Notes: generated from the sequence alone by a model not told the origin. Shown: positions 31,793 through 40,207, numbered from the stretch's first letter. The stretch is 64,000 nt of DNA from Hyphomicrobium sp. (GCA_030148425.1 JASBTM010000017.1:310001-374000); one strand, 5' to 3'. Made by a program: numbers and translations.

Positions 31793-32232
31793 TACCAGCC
31801 GGCCTGTAAGCCGGGTTCTGTTTGGAGGCTTGCGCCTCCGCGACGGCCATTCATCTGGGACGCCTGTCGCCAAGCGCCTCGTGCAATCAACCCGGGCAGG
31901 TAGCGTGAGAACGCGCCTTGCGTCTGCGGTTTCCCGCTCCGCGCGCCCACCCCTATTTGATCTTGCTCCCGGTGGGGTTTGCCCTGCCACTTCTGTTGCC
32001 AGAAGCGCGGTGCGCTCTTACCGCACCTTTTCACCCTTACCGCCGAGCCCGGAGGCGCGGAGGCGGTATGTTCTCTGTGGCACTTTCCCTGGGGTCGCCC
32101 CCGGCGGCCGTTAGCCGCCACCGTGTTCTCTGGGAGCCCGGACTTTCCTCCACCGAACGTCCTGCTTGCGGGCCTTTAGAGCCCGCTTCGCCACAACAAA
32201 GCTCGGCAGCGGCCGTCCGGCCGGCTGGTGGA
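31793..32232 (-). ncRNA. rnpB: RNase P RNA (bacterial type A)
   Basis: Catalytic RNA of RNase P, which trims tRNA 5' leaders. On the minus strand the conserved core GAGGAAAGTCCGGGC (about 32138-32152) is followed by GGTGAAAAGGTGCGGTAAGAG and, at the 3' end, by ACAGAACCCGGCTTACAGG (about 31801-31820). The P1 helix pairs ACCAGCCGGCC at the 5' end with GGCCGGCTGGT at the 3' end, which sets the ends within a few bases. About 440 nt, normal for alphaproteobacteria. Open frames over this region are spurious. Confidence 0.95.
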
Positions 32233-32279
32233 GTGAGATAAGCGATGCGGAGGGCAAAAGGTCAAGGGGTTGCCCCACT

Positions 32280-32362
32280 TGTCACCCCGACCGAAGCGCA
32301 GCACCGAGACCCAGGACGCCCGGACGAGTTGCCTAGGTCCCCCGAGTCTCGCAATTGGGCTC
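32280..32362 (+). repeat. Diverged copy of the GTCATCCCGG dispersed repeat
   Basis: This stretch aligns with 34927-35028: GTCA-CCCG-CCG-AGCG, then GAG, ACCCAG-ACG, CCGG, GGTCCC and TCTCGCAA, GGGCTC appear in the same order. It is shorter and has lost the perfect arms and the right end. Non-coding, just downstream of eutBC and upstream of rnpB. Confidence 0.6.
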
Positions 32363-32371
32363 AGTTCTTTG

Positions 32372-32418
32372 ATTGCGCCTTGCGACACCCCTGTGGGGAG
32401 CCGGCCGCAAGGCGTAAT
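32372..32418. repeat. REP-like hairpin directly after the EutBC stop
   Basis: Outer arms ATTGCGCCTTGCG (32372-32384) and CGCAAGGCGTAAT (32406-32418) pair at 12 of 13 positions, around an inner ACCCC-TGT-GGGG-type hairpin. The core GCGAC-CC-CTG-G-GGAGCCGGCCGC is shared with the repeat at 27580, while the arms differ but remain paired, showing compensatory change. It touches the eutBC stop codon on the minus strand and may act as its transcript end or 3' protection. No T-run. Confidence 0.65.
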
Positions 32419-34628
32419 CAGATCCCCATCGCGGCGCGCATGTTGTGCGAGCGGTCGTGGATGGCGCGTTCGAGCCGATTGCCTGCGGCTTTCGTCGTCA
32501 GGATCTGGTTGACGCGTTCGGCAATCTGCACGGCGGCTTCACCAGGCGGCAGACCGCCCGCATAGATGTTCGAGATCACCGTATATTCGTAGCGCACGTC
32601 CGGATTGCCGCTGAACTTTGCGGCGTCCTTCTTCGCGTCGTCGTCGAGACGATACGCGATGTAGGCCGACATGCTGCGTGACGCGAGCGCATCGCCGCCG
32701 GGCCGCTCACCGATGAGATTGATGACGAGCTTCGGCTGCAAGGCATCGCCCAGCGCTTCCGCCAGTTTCACGCGGCCGTAGGGCGCGAGGATCGGTATTC
32801 CGGCCGAGATGTGCTGCGCCTCCAAACCATCGAGCAGCGCGGGCAAAAGATCCGGAATGTTGTGATGCACCGCTTCGGCCGATAGACCGTCCGACACGAT
32901 AATCTGGACGTCGACCTTCTCGGGCGTGAGTTCGGCGATCATGTCGTCTGCAGGCTTCGCACCGCGATCTGGGTGGGAAAGATGCGCTTCCTTGCTTTCC
33001 GCCGACGTCTTCACGCGGCGGAACTCGAGACCCGCAAGACGCTCCGGCGTGACCTCGGCGTAGATCGCTTCGCGCGCTGCCGCGAGGTTCGCCTTGATGG
33101 CGCGTGACACCTGCTCGGTCGGACGCGGACCAGCGCTTTCGAAGCCGTAGGCAGCGGGAAGATTTTTGCGCAGCCGCTCGAACTCTTCATCAGAGCAAAA
33201 GATTTTCGGATTGCCCCAGTTCGGACCGCGCTCGACCTCGCCATCTTCGTTGCGCACAAAGATACCGCGCGCAATCGTCCACTCCAGGAATTCCGGCGCG
33301 GGCGTCAGATCGTGCACTTCGCGCATAGTCTGATCGTCGTGGCCGCAGGTGTCGAAATACGCGAGCATGCGATCGATCGAGAGATAGACGTCCATGAAAT
33401 AGTTGGCGCCCGCGGCCGTCAGCAATTCCGCCGCGATCTGCTGGCCTTCCATCGTAATTTCGGAATGCAGCGTGTAGCAGGGCGCCATTCCCATCGGCAG
33501 CCCCAAGAGCTTGCCCATGAAATGGTCCTGCAGGTTCGACACGATCATCTCGAAGTTCGAGCGATGCGTTTCCGGCCCGATGAAGCCCGTGACGTTGTTG
33601 ACCATGAACGGATCGTAGCGGCGCGCGAGGCCGTAGCAGAGCGCTTCCGTCGTCGTCATGTCGATATCGTTGTGCTTGCCGTATGTCAGCTCGCTGCCCT
33701 GGCCCGTCTCGAAATACATGAATTGCGCGGCTTCTGCCGCGAGCGGTCCGTGTTTCGCCATCGTCGTGTAGGCTTGATCGAGAACATCGGCGGTGCAGTC
33801 GAATTCCTCGATCAGCGTGCGGTCTGTGCCCGCCAGCGACTGGAACATGATCTCGACTGGCGCACCACTTTCGAGGCACGCGAGCTGCGTCTTCACATGT
33901 GACAGCACACAGATTTGCGTCGGCGCGCCCGTTTCGCGGCGCAGCTTGTCGAGATGCTTCAGCGTCTTGGTGATGTTCTCGACCGTATCGATTGCCGGAT
34001 TGAGGCCGAGAAGCGCGTCGCCCGAGCCCATCGAAAGACCCGTGTAGACGAGAGCGGTCATGGCATCGAGATCGTCGGTCGGATGGTTGGGTTGCAGCCG
34101 CGACGATAACGTGCCAGGCGCGCCGACCAAAGTTCGGGCCTTACCGGAGCGCTTCAGTTTCTTCGCCGCGTAGACGAGTTCGTGCACGTCCATCAGCTTG
34201 GCAATGGCTGCGGCCATGACGCCCGTCAGCGCAGAGCCGATGCGCTTTGCGTCGGCGGCCTTTGCCCGCAGCAGCATGTTCTTGACGTCGCCGAGCGTCT
34301 TCGTCGCGATTTCGGCGAACGCATCTCGGTCGATGCCGTAGTTGATGCGCATGACCGAATCGACGTTGCCCGCGTTGTCGGTCAACGGCCGATCATAAAG
34401 GTGCTGAAGCGTCAGACCGGACAGAATGGTGCGCGCCGCTTCGCGCTCGACGTCGTCCTTCGCCGCAAGGCCGCAATTGCGATCCCCCGCCTTATCGAAA
34501 TCGGCAGCGCCAAGCAGCGCTTTCAGGCCGCGAAAACTGTAGGTCTTATCGAAAAGCGAGAGCTCGTAAAGCTCATCCTCGCGAGGCTCTGGAACCTCGA
34601 TCTGCCGCCACGGCTTCAGCTCAAGCAT
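32418..34628 (-). CDS. Ethanolamine ammonia-lyase, EutB-EutC fusion (divergent)
   Basis: Adenosylcobalamin-dependent lyase family that converts ethanolamine to acetaldehyde and ammonia. In one 736-aa chain, residues 1 to about 480 match the large subunit EutB (GAPGTLSSRLQPNHP, LGLNPAIDTVEN, FETGQGSELTYG, VTGFIGPETH, DHFMGKLLGLPMG) and about 540-735 the small subunit EutC (HLSHPDRGAK, SDGLSAEAV, LIGERPGGDAL, SAYIAYR, GGLPPGEAA). In E. coli the subunits are separate genes. The E. coli substrate-site Asp in MGCDCCYTNH is replaced here (MGMAPCYTLH), so the substrate may differ. ATG at 34628 has GAGG 9 bases upstream; the GTG at 34634 does not. No eut or microcompartment genes adjoin. Confidence 0.87.
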   Translation of the reverse strand: MLELKPWRQIEVPEPREDELYELSLFDKTYSFRGLKALLGAADFDKAGDRNCGLAAKDDVEREAARTILSGLTLQHLYDRPLTDNAGNVDSVMRINYGIDRDAFAEIATKTLGDVKNMLLRAKAADAKRIGSALTGVMAAAIAKLMDVHELVYAAKKLKRSGKARTLVGAPGTLSSRLQPNHPTDDLDAMTALVYTGLSMGSGDALLGLNPAIDTVENITKTLKHLDKLRRETGAPTQICVLSHVKTQLACLESGAPVEIMFQSLAGTDRTLIEEFDCTADVLDQAYTTMAKHGPLAAEAAQFMYFETGQGSELTYGKHNDIDMTTTEALCYGLARRYDPFMVNNVTGFIGPETHRSNFEMIVSNLQDHFMGKLLGLPMGMAPCYTLHSEITMEGQQIAAELLTAAGANYFMDVYLSIDRMLAYFDTCGHDDQTMREVHDLTPAPEFLEWTIARGIFVRNEDGEVERGPNWGNPKIFCSDEEFERLRKNLPAAYGFESAGPRPTEQVSRAIKANLAAAREAIYAEVTPERLAGLEFRRVKTSAESKEAHLSHPDRGAKPADDMIAELTPEKVDVQIIVSDGLSAEAVHHNIPDLLPALLDGLEAQHISAGIPILAPYGRVKLAEALGDALQPKLVINLIGERPGGDALASRSMSAYIAYRLDDDAKKDAAKFSGNPDVRYEYTVISNIYAGGLPPGEAAVQIAERVNQILTTKAAGNRLERAIHDRSHNMRAAMGI

Positions 34629-34838
34629 GCGCACCGCCCTCGTTCTTCATTCGGCCGGATGCGTCAGGGGCTCACGGCCAATTGAGCGTATCATAAACGA
34701 AGTTCGTGAGGCGCAAGTCAAGTTCCTAATAATCAATTCTAGCAACTGGCGGAAAAAGCGCCTGAGTGCCCAGCAAGAATGCTTCGCGGTGTTTTCGGCG
34801 ATGAGACTAGTCTCAGTACTCCCGCACGCTGACTGGAT

Positions 34839-34861
34839 CCCGTCCTTCGCCGGGATGACGG
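34839..34861. repeat. Partial copy of the GTCATCCCGG repeat
   Basis: The sequence CTGGATCCCG ... CGCCGGGATGACG corresponds to the right part of the full copy at 34989-35027 with an internal deletion. It lies about 65 bases before the full copy. Short and so uncertain. Confidence 0.4.
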
Positions 34862-34926
34862 GGTACAGTGGAGAACTCGGGCTCGATCTCTGATCGGCGA
34901 CGCGTCGGGATGCGTTTCGGCGCGAA

Positions 34927-35028
34927 TGTCATCCCGGCCGCAGCGAAGCGGAGAGCCGGGACCCAGAACGACCGGCGCAATGCACCTCCTGGGTCCCGGA
35001 TCTCGCAAGGGGCTCGCCCGGGATGACA
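34927..35028. repeat. Dispersed palindromic repeat, full copy
   Basis: About 102 bases with perfect 11-bp terminal inverted repeats TGTCATCCCGG (34927-34937) / CCGGGATGACA (35018-35028) and a second perfect 11-bp inner pair CCGGGACCCAG (34956-34966) / CTGGGTCCCGG (34989-34999). Repeats beginning GTCAT(C/T)CCGG are common in GC-rich alphaproteobacterial genomes. No ORF of its own; likely non-autonomous. Confidence 0.75.
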
Positions 35029-35054
35029 ATGAGGGATGACCAGTCGGTCGGAGA

Positions 35055-35351
35055 TTACTGGCGAAGCTGTGCCGCGCGGCGTGCAACTTCGGTCGGACTG
35101 ACCTCCCCGGCGTCGACAAGTGCATTGAGACAGCGCGTCGAAAGCTTCTCGCCGGCTGAGCGCATGCACTGCCGCACCTCGGGACTGTCTGAAGCGAACT
35201 GGCTGCAGTAGGCGTAGTAGTCGCGCGAGCAGGCGAGCTTGACGTGAAGACTAACCGCGCTTGCGCTGGTGGCGGCAGCGGCCACCCCGATAAGTCCAAC
35301 TGCAATCGATGCACACGAACGCAAACGGAGAACTCCGCTTCGCTTCAGCAT
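35055..35351 (-). CDS. Small secreted 4-cysteine protein (paralogue 1)
   Basis: 98 aa, function unknown. Signal peptide MLKRSGVLRL... with a hydrophobic core ending ATSASA, then a mature domain with cysteines 41, 49, 62 and 74 spaced C-x7-C-x12-C-x11-C. The consensus text is CSRDYYAYC, EVRQCMR, LSTRCLNALVDAGEV. Two further copies of this domain occur at 60966-61229 and 61535-62344. It resembles the cysteine-rich GLG1/FGFR-type repeat (inference). Start at 35351 is preferred because AGGG lies 7 bases upstream; ATG at 35372 has no such site. Confidence 0.72.
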   Translation of the reverse strand: MLKRSGVLRLRSCASIAVGLIGVAAAATSASAVSLHVKLACSRDYYAYCSQFASDSPEVRQCMRSAGEKLSTRCLNALVDAGEVSPTEVARRAAQLRQ

Positions 35352-35395
35352 ATCTGCACCCTGGCTTGGCATGAGGTCTTAAGAGACTGACAATA

Positions 35396-35413
35396 AACTC
35401 TTTCGCAAGAGTT
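35396..35413 (-). terminator. Hairpin, possible terminator of the pentapeptide-repeat gene
   Basis: Perfect 7-bp stem AACTCTT/AAGAGTT with a four-base loop (GCGA, a GNRA loop, on the minus strand), followed by TTATT. It lies 73 bases after the stop of the pentapeptide-repeat gene and 45 bases before the start of the next minus-strand gene. It could instead be an operator for the latter. Confidence 0.4.
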
Positions 35414-35486
35414 AATGGTTGTTCGGGATTTGCCGAAAAATGTCTCTCACGCGAGGCCGTAGCCAGACTGACGTCGCATCGAACTG

Positions 35487-36317
35487 CTAGCGCAGCGCGC
35501 GGTCCAGGTTGACGGCCTGATCGAGGCCCTTCGCCTGCGCAACACCGACCGCTCCAACGAAATTGGCGCCATCCAGATCGGCGTGCGTGAAGTCGGCGCC
35601 GGAGATATCCGCGCCTGAAAAGTCAGCGCGAGAAAGATCGGCGTCCGCAAAGTTGGCGCCGTGGAGATCCGCGCCCGTGAACTTCGCGAACCAGAGCACC
35701 GTCCGCTTCATGTTGGCATCGCGCAGCCGCGCACCGGAGAAATCACAGTACTTCAGGACATTGCGATAGGCGGTCGCGAGGGTTCCTTCGCCGGGGCGGC
35801 CTTCGAGCGGAAAGAAGTTCGCCCTCGTCAGGTTGGCGCCCCTGAAGTCGGAGCCCGAAAGTTCTGCCTGGACATGGACTTCCGTCAGGTTGGCGCCGGA
35901 AAAATGCGGCGCGTCTTGAGTGTTCGTCGAAAGATCCTGATAGATCGTCGGCCGCAGGATGGTGGCTCCCGTCAGGTCGGCGCCGGAAAGATCGGCGCGC
36001 ATCAGCACGGACCGATCGAGCCGCGTGTGCGAAAGGTCGGCACCCTTCAGATTGGCGCCCGTGAAGTCGGCGCCGTAGAAATCAGAGCGCGCAAGGTTGG
36101 CGCCTTTGAAGTTCAGCTCTGACAGATCGAGGTAAGCGAGAAATTTGCCGGAAAGATCGGGGCGCACACCCGGCTTCGCTTGAAACAGCGTGGTGGTGAC
36201 GGCCCTGGCGCTCAGCTCCGCCTTGGTTGAAACGGGCCCCAGCGATTGATCCGCGAATGCCGCAAAGGAGCCGACGAGGGCCGCGAAAAACGACAGAGCA
36301 GCAAAAATCCGAACCAT
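35487..36317 (-). CDS. Secreted pentapeptide-repeat protein
   Basis: 276 aa with a signal peptide (IFAALSFFAALVGSFAAFA). From about residue 55 to the end there are many A(D/N)LxG-type pentapeptides (e.g. LKGADLSHTRLDRSVLMRAD), interrupted at about residues 120-145 and 170-190; they should fold as a right-handed quadrilateral beta-helix. Role unknown; being exported, it is unlikely to be a gyrase-protecting Qnr protein. Next to EptA and a 4-cysteine secreted protein, so an envelope role is possible. Confidence 0.85.
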   Translation of the reverse strand: MVRIFAALSFFAALVGSFAAFADQSLGPVSTKAELSARAVTTTLFQAKPGVRPDLSGKFLAYLDLSELNFKGANLARSDFYGADFTGANLKGADLSHTRLDRSVLMRADLSGADLTGATILRPTIYQDLSTNTQDAPHFSGANLTEVHVQAELSGSDFRGANLTRANFFPLEGRPGEGTLATAYRNVLKYCDFSGARLRDANMKRTVLWFAKFTGADLHGANFADADLSRADFSGADISGADFTHADLDGANFVGAVGVAQAKGLDQAVNLDRALR

Positions 36318-36443
36318 GCTCGAGCTTTCAAAGCGCCTTTACATCTAGATCATGCATGAGTCCGGATAACGCGGGGATATCATTTTCGTCGCGCCCGGCA
36401 GGCGAAATCGTCGCGTCTCACGCGCCCGCGCTACGTTATTTCA

Positions 36444-38090
36444 TTATGGAGCCAACGAACCGTACGTCTTTGGAGACTTGGTTTTGCAGGCCGCGAACAG
36501 GTCGAGCTTCGGATCGTAGACGCGTGTCGCGACATTCATGATGCCCAGCGCCGAGTGAAAGAGATTGTCGTGACCGACACGCTCCGATGCGCTCTTCGCC
36601 ATACATGCTTCGTCGATACCGCGCGCTTCGCGAAGTGCGGGCGATAGCCAAACGACCATCGGCACGTGGATTTGCGATTCAGGCGCAATCGCATACGGCA
36701 TGCCGTGAAGGTATAGGCCGTGCTCACCGAGGCTTTCACCATGATCCGAGACGTACAGCATGCCCGCATCGATACCCTCGCTCGCCGCATTGGACAGCAC
36801 GCCGATCAAGCGCGCAAGCACGTGGTCCGTATAGACCAACGTGTTGTCGTAAGCGTTCACGATTGCCGGTAGCTCGCAGCGGCTGAACTGCGCGTCCTTG
36901 CAAGCCGGCGCGAAGGTCTCGTATTGCGGCGGGTAGCGCTTCCAATAAGCAGGACCGTGACTGCCCATCATGTGCAGCACGATAACCGCATCCGTCTTGA
37001 GCGTGGCGATGCGATCATCGAGTCCATCGACCAGAATGTCGTCGCCGTTCTCGGTGCTCGGAAAGAAGGTTGGAACTTTGTGTCCGGTCAGCGTCTCCGT
37101 TTCCACGCGCTCGCACACGCCCTTGCAACCCGCCTGGTTCTCGCGCCACAAAACATCGACGCCGGCGCGCTTCAGGATATCGAGAAGGTTCTGGCGCGTT
37201 TCCGCCCTGCCATTCGAAAACGCCTTGCGGTCGAAGCCCGAGAACATGCATGGCACCGATTGCGCCGTATCGGTTCCGCAGGAATAGGCGTGAGCATAGT
37301 TGATGAGGTCCGGAACCTTGGAAAGCTCAGGGTTTGTCGGCCGCGCGTAGCCGTTGAGCGCAAAGTGATCGGCGCGCGCGGTCTCCCCGACCACGATGAC
37401 GAAAAGCGATTTCCGGCCATCGCCCGTTGCGAGCCGGTGCGCGTCCTCGCCGAACGGCTGAACGACTTTGACACGCTTTCTAGACTCGCGACGCCAGTAT
37501 GTCGTTACTGCCGAGGCATAGTTCAGCGGCGTCAGCGTCAGCGTGAGTTCTTTGTGTTCGCGGCCGAGAGAGAGAACACTGCCTAGCACCGGCAGCAGCG
37601 CCGCGAAAAACGCAGCGGCAGAGAAGGCCGCGTATTTGAGCTTCGCTCGCGCGTCGTCGCGCCAGGACCGCTCTGTCCATGGAACGAGACAAAACAAAAT
37701 CGCCGGCGCGACACCGAGAAAGACGACGTAGCCTAGCAGCTTCCACGTGATGAGGTCGCCCGTCTCGCGCGTGTCCGTCTCGATGACGTTGCGCACCGTG
37801 TTCGCATCGATGACAATGCCGTACTCGGTCATGAAGTACGAAGCCGCGGCCGTCAGCGGCAACACAACAATGATGATCGCGCGCAGCAGCGGCTTGAGCG
37901 AAACAGCGAGCAGCAACAGGTAAGAGAACGAAATAACGACGACGGCCACCGCTCCGGCAAACAGCCAGTCGCGCAGATTGTGTGGCGCAACGATTTCGTA
38001 GAATTTGCGCCAGAATGGCTGATTGAGGATCAGCACAATATATAGTGCAGCGATAAGCGCCAGGATTTCTGGGCGCCGGGATTTAAGCAC
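36444..38090 (-). CDS. eptA: Phosphoethanolamine--lipid A transferase (EptA family)
   Basis: 548-aa inner-membrane enzyme that transfers phosphoethanolamine from phosphatidylethanolamine to lipid A or another envelope glycolipid. Five N-terminal membrane helices (residues 8-185) precede a periplasmic alkaline-phosphatase-fold domain. Metal site motifs GETARADHF and YVSDHGESLGE, catalytic Thr275 in TDTAQSVPCMFSG, and several cysteines likely in disulphides (GCKGVC, ACKDAQFSRC). Start is GTG at 38090. The acceptor is inferred. Such enzymes can raise cationic-peptide resistance. Confidence 0.88.
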   Translation of the reverse strand: MLKSRRPEILALIAALYIVLILNQPFWRKFYEIVAPHNLRDWLFAGAVAVVVISFSYLLLLAVSLKPLLRAIIIVVLPLTAAASYFMTEYGIVIDANTVRNVIETDTRETGDLITWKLLGYVVFLGVAPAILFCLVPWTERSWRDDARAKLKYAAFSAAAFFAALLPVLGSVLSLGREHKELTLTLTPLNYASAVTTYWRRESRKRVKVVQPFGEDAHRLATGDGRKSLFVIVVGETARADHFALNGYARPTNPELSKVPDLINYAHAYSCGTDTAQSVPCMFSGFDRKAFSNGRAETRQNLLDILKRAGVDVLWRENQAGCKGVCERVETETLTGHKVPTFFPSTENGDDILVDGLDDRIATLKTDAVIVLHMMGSHGPAYWKRYPPQYETFAPACKDAQFSRCELPAIVNAYDNTLVYTDHVLARLIGVLSNAASEGIDAGMLYVSDHGESLGEHGLYLHGMPYAIAPESQIHVPMVVWLSPALREARGIDEACMAKSASERVGHDNLFHSALGIMNVATRVYDPKLDLFAACKTKSPKTYGSLAP

Positions 38091-38197
38091 GGCTCGTTCC
38101 GCTTCGTCGTTTTTCGGTACCGTTCGCCGTGGCCGGTCGGCGTCGTGGAACTGGTGCTCAGTCCACGTCCCGCATGAACATCACCGCATGCGTTCCG

Positions 38198-38968
38198 TCA
38201 AGCAGCAGCGCGTTTGCCTGAAGCTTCGAGAAGGCGCTCGAGTGTGATTTCCGTCGAGCGGTCGAGCCGGCCGTCGACCCGGCGCGGACGAAAGTGCAAT
38301 TGAAAAGCTTTTAAAACCTTTTCCGTTGCCGCATCGAGCCGACCGCTCGTCTCGATGCCATAACCATACGCGAGAAGGTTTTTTTGCGCGTTTAAAATGC
38401 TTTCACCTTCGGAGCCGAGCCCGAGACCAGCATCGTCGGCATGCACGGGAAAAGGCCGAACCCACCGGCCGAGACCTTCTTTTGCAAGGAGATGCCAGTT
38501 GAATTTCTCGCCGGGATCCATTTTGCGGCCGGGCGCTACGTCGGAGTGAGCGAGGATATTGTCCGGCGCGATATGATGACGACGGACGATATCTTGCGAA
38601 AGCGCAATGACGGAGCTCATCTGCTTGGGCGGAAAATCCGGATAGCCATGCTGATGGCCGGGATTGTGAATCTCGATGCCGATGGAGTGCGAGTTGATAT
38701 CCGTCTCGCCACGCCAATACGAAGCACCCGCGTGCCACGCCCGAAACTCCTCCGGAACGAGCTGCGTGATCTCGCCGTGCTCGTCGATCACGTAGTGGCA
38801 AGAGACGCCGCTTTCGGGGCGCGCGAGCCAATCAATCGCCTTCGCCGCCGACGCCATACCCGTATAGTGCATGATAAGCAGCGACGGCTTGGCGCCGTCG
38901 CGGCGCGGTTCGCGATTGTGGGCCGGACAAACGGCATTCACGCACGGCGTGTCCGGCTCGAATATCAC
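38198..38968 (-). CDS. N-acetylmuramoyl-L-alanine amidase, AmiD type
   Basis: Zinc amidase of the amidase_2/PGRP fold that cleaves between MurNAc and the stem peptide. Zinc ligands: His in IMHYTG (about residue 34), and His and Asp in AHSDVAPGRKMDPG; further AmiD features are WHAGASYW and NSHSIGIEIHNPG. Residues about 190-250 look like a peptidoglycan-binding domain 1 repeat. 256 aa. No clear signal peptide is seen. The GTG start at 38968 overlaps the stop of the J-domain gene as GTGA. Confidence 0.87.
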   Translation of the reverse strand: MIFEPDTPCVNAVCPAHNREPRRDGAKPSLLIMHYTGMASAAKAIDWLARPESGVSCHYVIDEHGEITQLVPEEFRAWHAGASYWRGETDINSHSIGIEIHNPGHQHGYPDFPPKQMSSVIALSQDIVRRHHIAPDNILAHSDVAPGRKMDPGEKFNWHLLAKEGLGRWVRPFPVHADDAGLGLGSEGESILNAQKNLLAYGYGIETSGRLDAATEKVLKAFQLHFRPRRVDGRLDRSTEITLERLLEASGKRAAA

Positions 38969-39693
38969 GAAGTCGGTTCCAGCGCCCGTTCTGCACGTTG
39001 GCCGCGCTCAACGAGGATCGCTTCGTAAGCCGACGTGATCGCCGCAAGCCTGCGCTCGGCGCCTGCAAGAAACTCCTCAGGCACGCCCTTCGAGACCAGC
39101 GCATCTGGGTGATGACCTTTGACCAGCTCGCGATAGCGCGCCTTGAGTTCCTTGTCGGATGCCAGAGGCGAGATGTGCAGGACTTCGTAGGGACTGTCGG
39201 CATCGAAGACGAAGCCGCGGCGCACGCAACGGAACTCGCCTTTCGTCAAACCGAAGATCTCGGCGACGTGGGCGAGATACTTATCTTCGTCCGGGTGCAA
39301 GACGCCGTCGGCGCTCGCGATGTGGAACAGGCTTTCGAGAACCGAAATCTTGATCTCGGGCTGGCCTTCCAGAATGTGCGCGATTTGCGCGGCGTACGTT
39401 TCGTATCCCGCCACGTCCCGGCTCGCGAGCTCGTAAAGCTTGCGAACGTGCGCGCATTCGCTTTCGGGAACCTTGAACTGCCGCTTGAATGCTTCCGCTT
39501 CGATGGGAAGCGAGACGCCGTCGGCTTTGCTCATCTTCGCCGCGAGCGCGACGACGGCGATCGTGAATGCCACGCGAGACTGCGCGGGCGTTTGGGCCCC
39601 ATCGAAGCCAAACGCTTCCTTGATGTGCTCTAGCGCAGAGCGCAAGCTGCCGCCGTACGCCACAACAGCGTTCTTCAAAAATTGCCAGGACAT
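38965..39693 (-). CDS. TerB/DjlA-like protein with C-terminal J domain
   Basis: 242 aa. Residues about 35-150 form a TerB-like all-helical domain (KADGVSLPIEAEAFKRQF, SADGVLHPDEDKYL); residues about 165-230 are a DnaJ domain with the HPD motif in VKGHHPDAL, needed to stimulate DnaK. This is the DjlA architecture, though the N-terminal membrane helix of E. coli DjlA is not evident. Coupled to the amidase gene by a 4-base overlap. Confidence 0.85.
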   Translation of the reverse strand: MSWQFLKNAVVAYGGSLRSALEHIKEAFGFDGAQTPAQSRVAFTIAVVALAAKMSKADGVSLPIEAEAFKRQFKVPESECAHVRKLYELASRDVAGYETYAAQIAHILEGQPEIKISVLESLFHIASADGVLHPDEDKYLAHVAEIFGLTKGEFRCVRRGFVFDADSPYEVLHISPLASDKELKARYRELVKGHHPDALVSKGVPEEFLAGAERRLAAITSAYEAILVERGQRAERALEPTS

Positions 39694-39877
39694 CGCTCGT
39701 CCGTGATTTTTGCCTCAGACCACGCCCGTCCGCCGCGACGGCTCTTGGTCAACAATAGACGAGCCTTCGCGAGAGTACCCCTAAAATATCAGCAATGCGG
39801 GTGCTCAACAGCGAATTCCCGGTATGCATCGGAAAGCGCGTCAACTTGCTCCACCCGCTTTCCGGACTTTCGTCAGA

Positions 39878-40207
39878 TCAGGCCGCGGGGCCCTGGGAAC
39901 GATGGGATTTCAGAAATGCCTCGAAAGCTGAGGCGTCTGCCGCTCGGCGCAATCCGTCGAGATATTTGCGAAATTCGTCGGCTTCGGCCTCGAGCTTCGT
40001 GAGGGTCGCAGACCGGTATTCGTCGAAGGCTAAGTTGCCGGAACCACGAGGGGCAGACATTGCAAACCCCTGGTTTGATCCACTCGTGGCGTAGCGGGCT
40101 CGAAAGAACTTGCGCGCCACGACAAGGATCGTGATCGCCAACAGGGCCCCGCCGATCACATGGACCAGGGCGAAGAATGGCGGCGGAAGAAGGTGAGGGT
40201 GAAACAT
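39878..40207 (-). CDS. DUF2852-related small membrane protein
   Basis: 109 aa. One membrane helix (ALVHVIGGALLAITILVVARKFF) and a C-terminal charged helical segment, SGNLAFDEYRSATLTKLEAE... that matches the C-terminus of the next gene (SGNKAFDDYREATLKRLEDE). The two are therefore paralogues, this one lacking the usual DUF2852 N-terminus. Probably in one transcript with it (87-base gap). Role unknown. Confidence 0.7.
   Translation of the reverse strand: MFHPHLLPPPFFALVHVIGGALLAITILVVARKFFRARYATSGSNQGFAMSAPRGSGNLAFDEYRSATLTKLEAEADEFRKYLDGLRRAADASAFEAFLKSHRSQGPAA

Larger units (their letters stand above)
34629..35054. other. Intergenic region with dispersed repeats, upstream of EutBC
   Basis: 426 bases with no believable gene; the open frames here run through repeat sequence. 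Bases 34629-34800 should contain the eutBC promoter (minus strand); no cobalamin riboswitch was recognised. Bases 34839-35028 are repeats (see separate entry). Confidence 0.6.

Noticed and set aside
31771-32241. Several open frames on both strands
   Set aside because: They lie over RNase P RNA, whose conserved core and pairing explain the sequence.
34629-34926. Cobalamin riboswitch upstream of the B12-dependent lyase
   Set aside because: No B12-box-like sequence was recognised in the minus-strand leader.
34739-35314. Open frame of 191 codons on the minus strand
   Set aside because: It runs through the dispersed repeat and overlaps the 4-cysteine gene in another frame; composition is Arg/Ser/Pro-rich with no domain.
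35487-36317. Qnr-like quinolone-resistance protein
   Set aside because: It has a signal peptide and breaks in the repeat; gyrase-protecting pentapeptide proteins are cytoplasmic.
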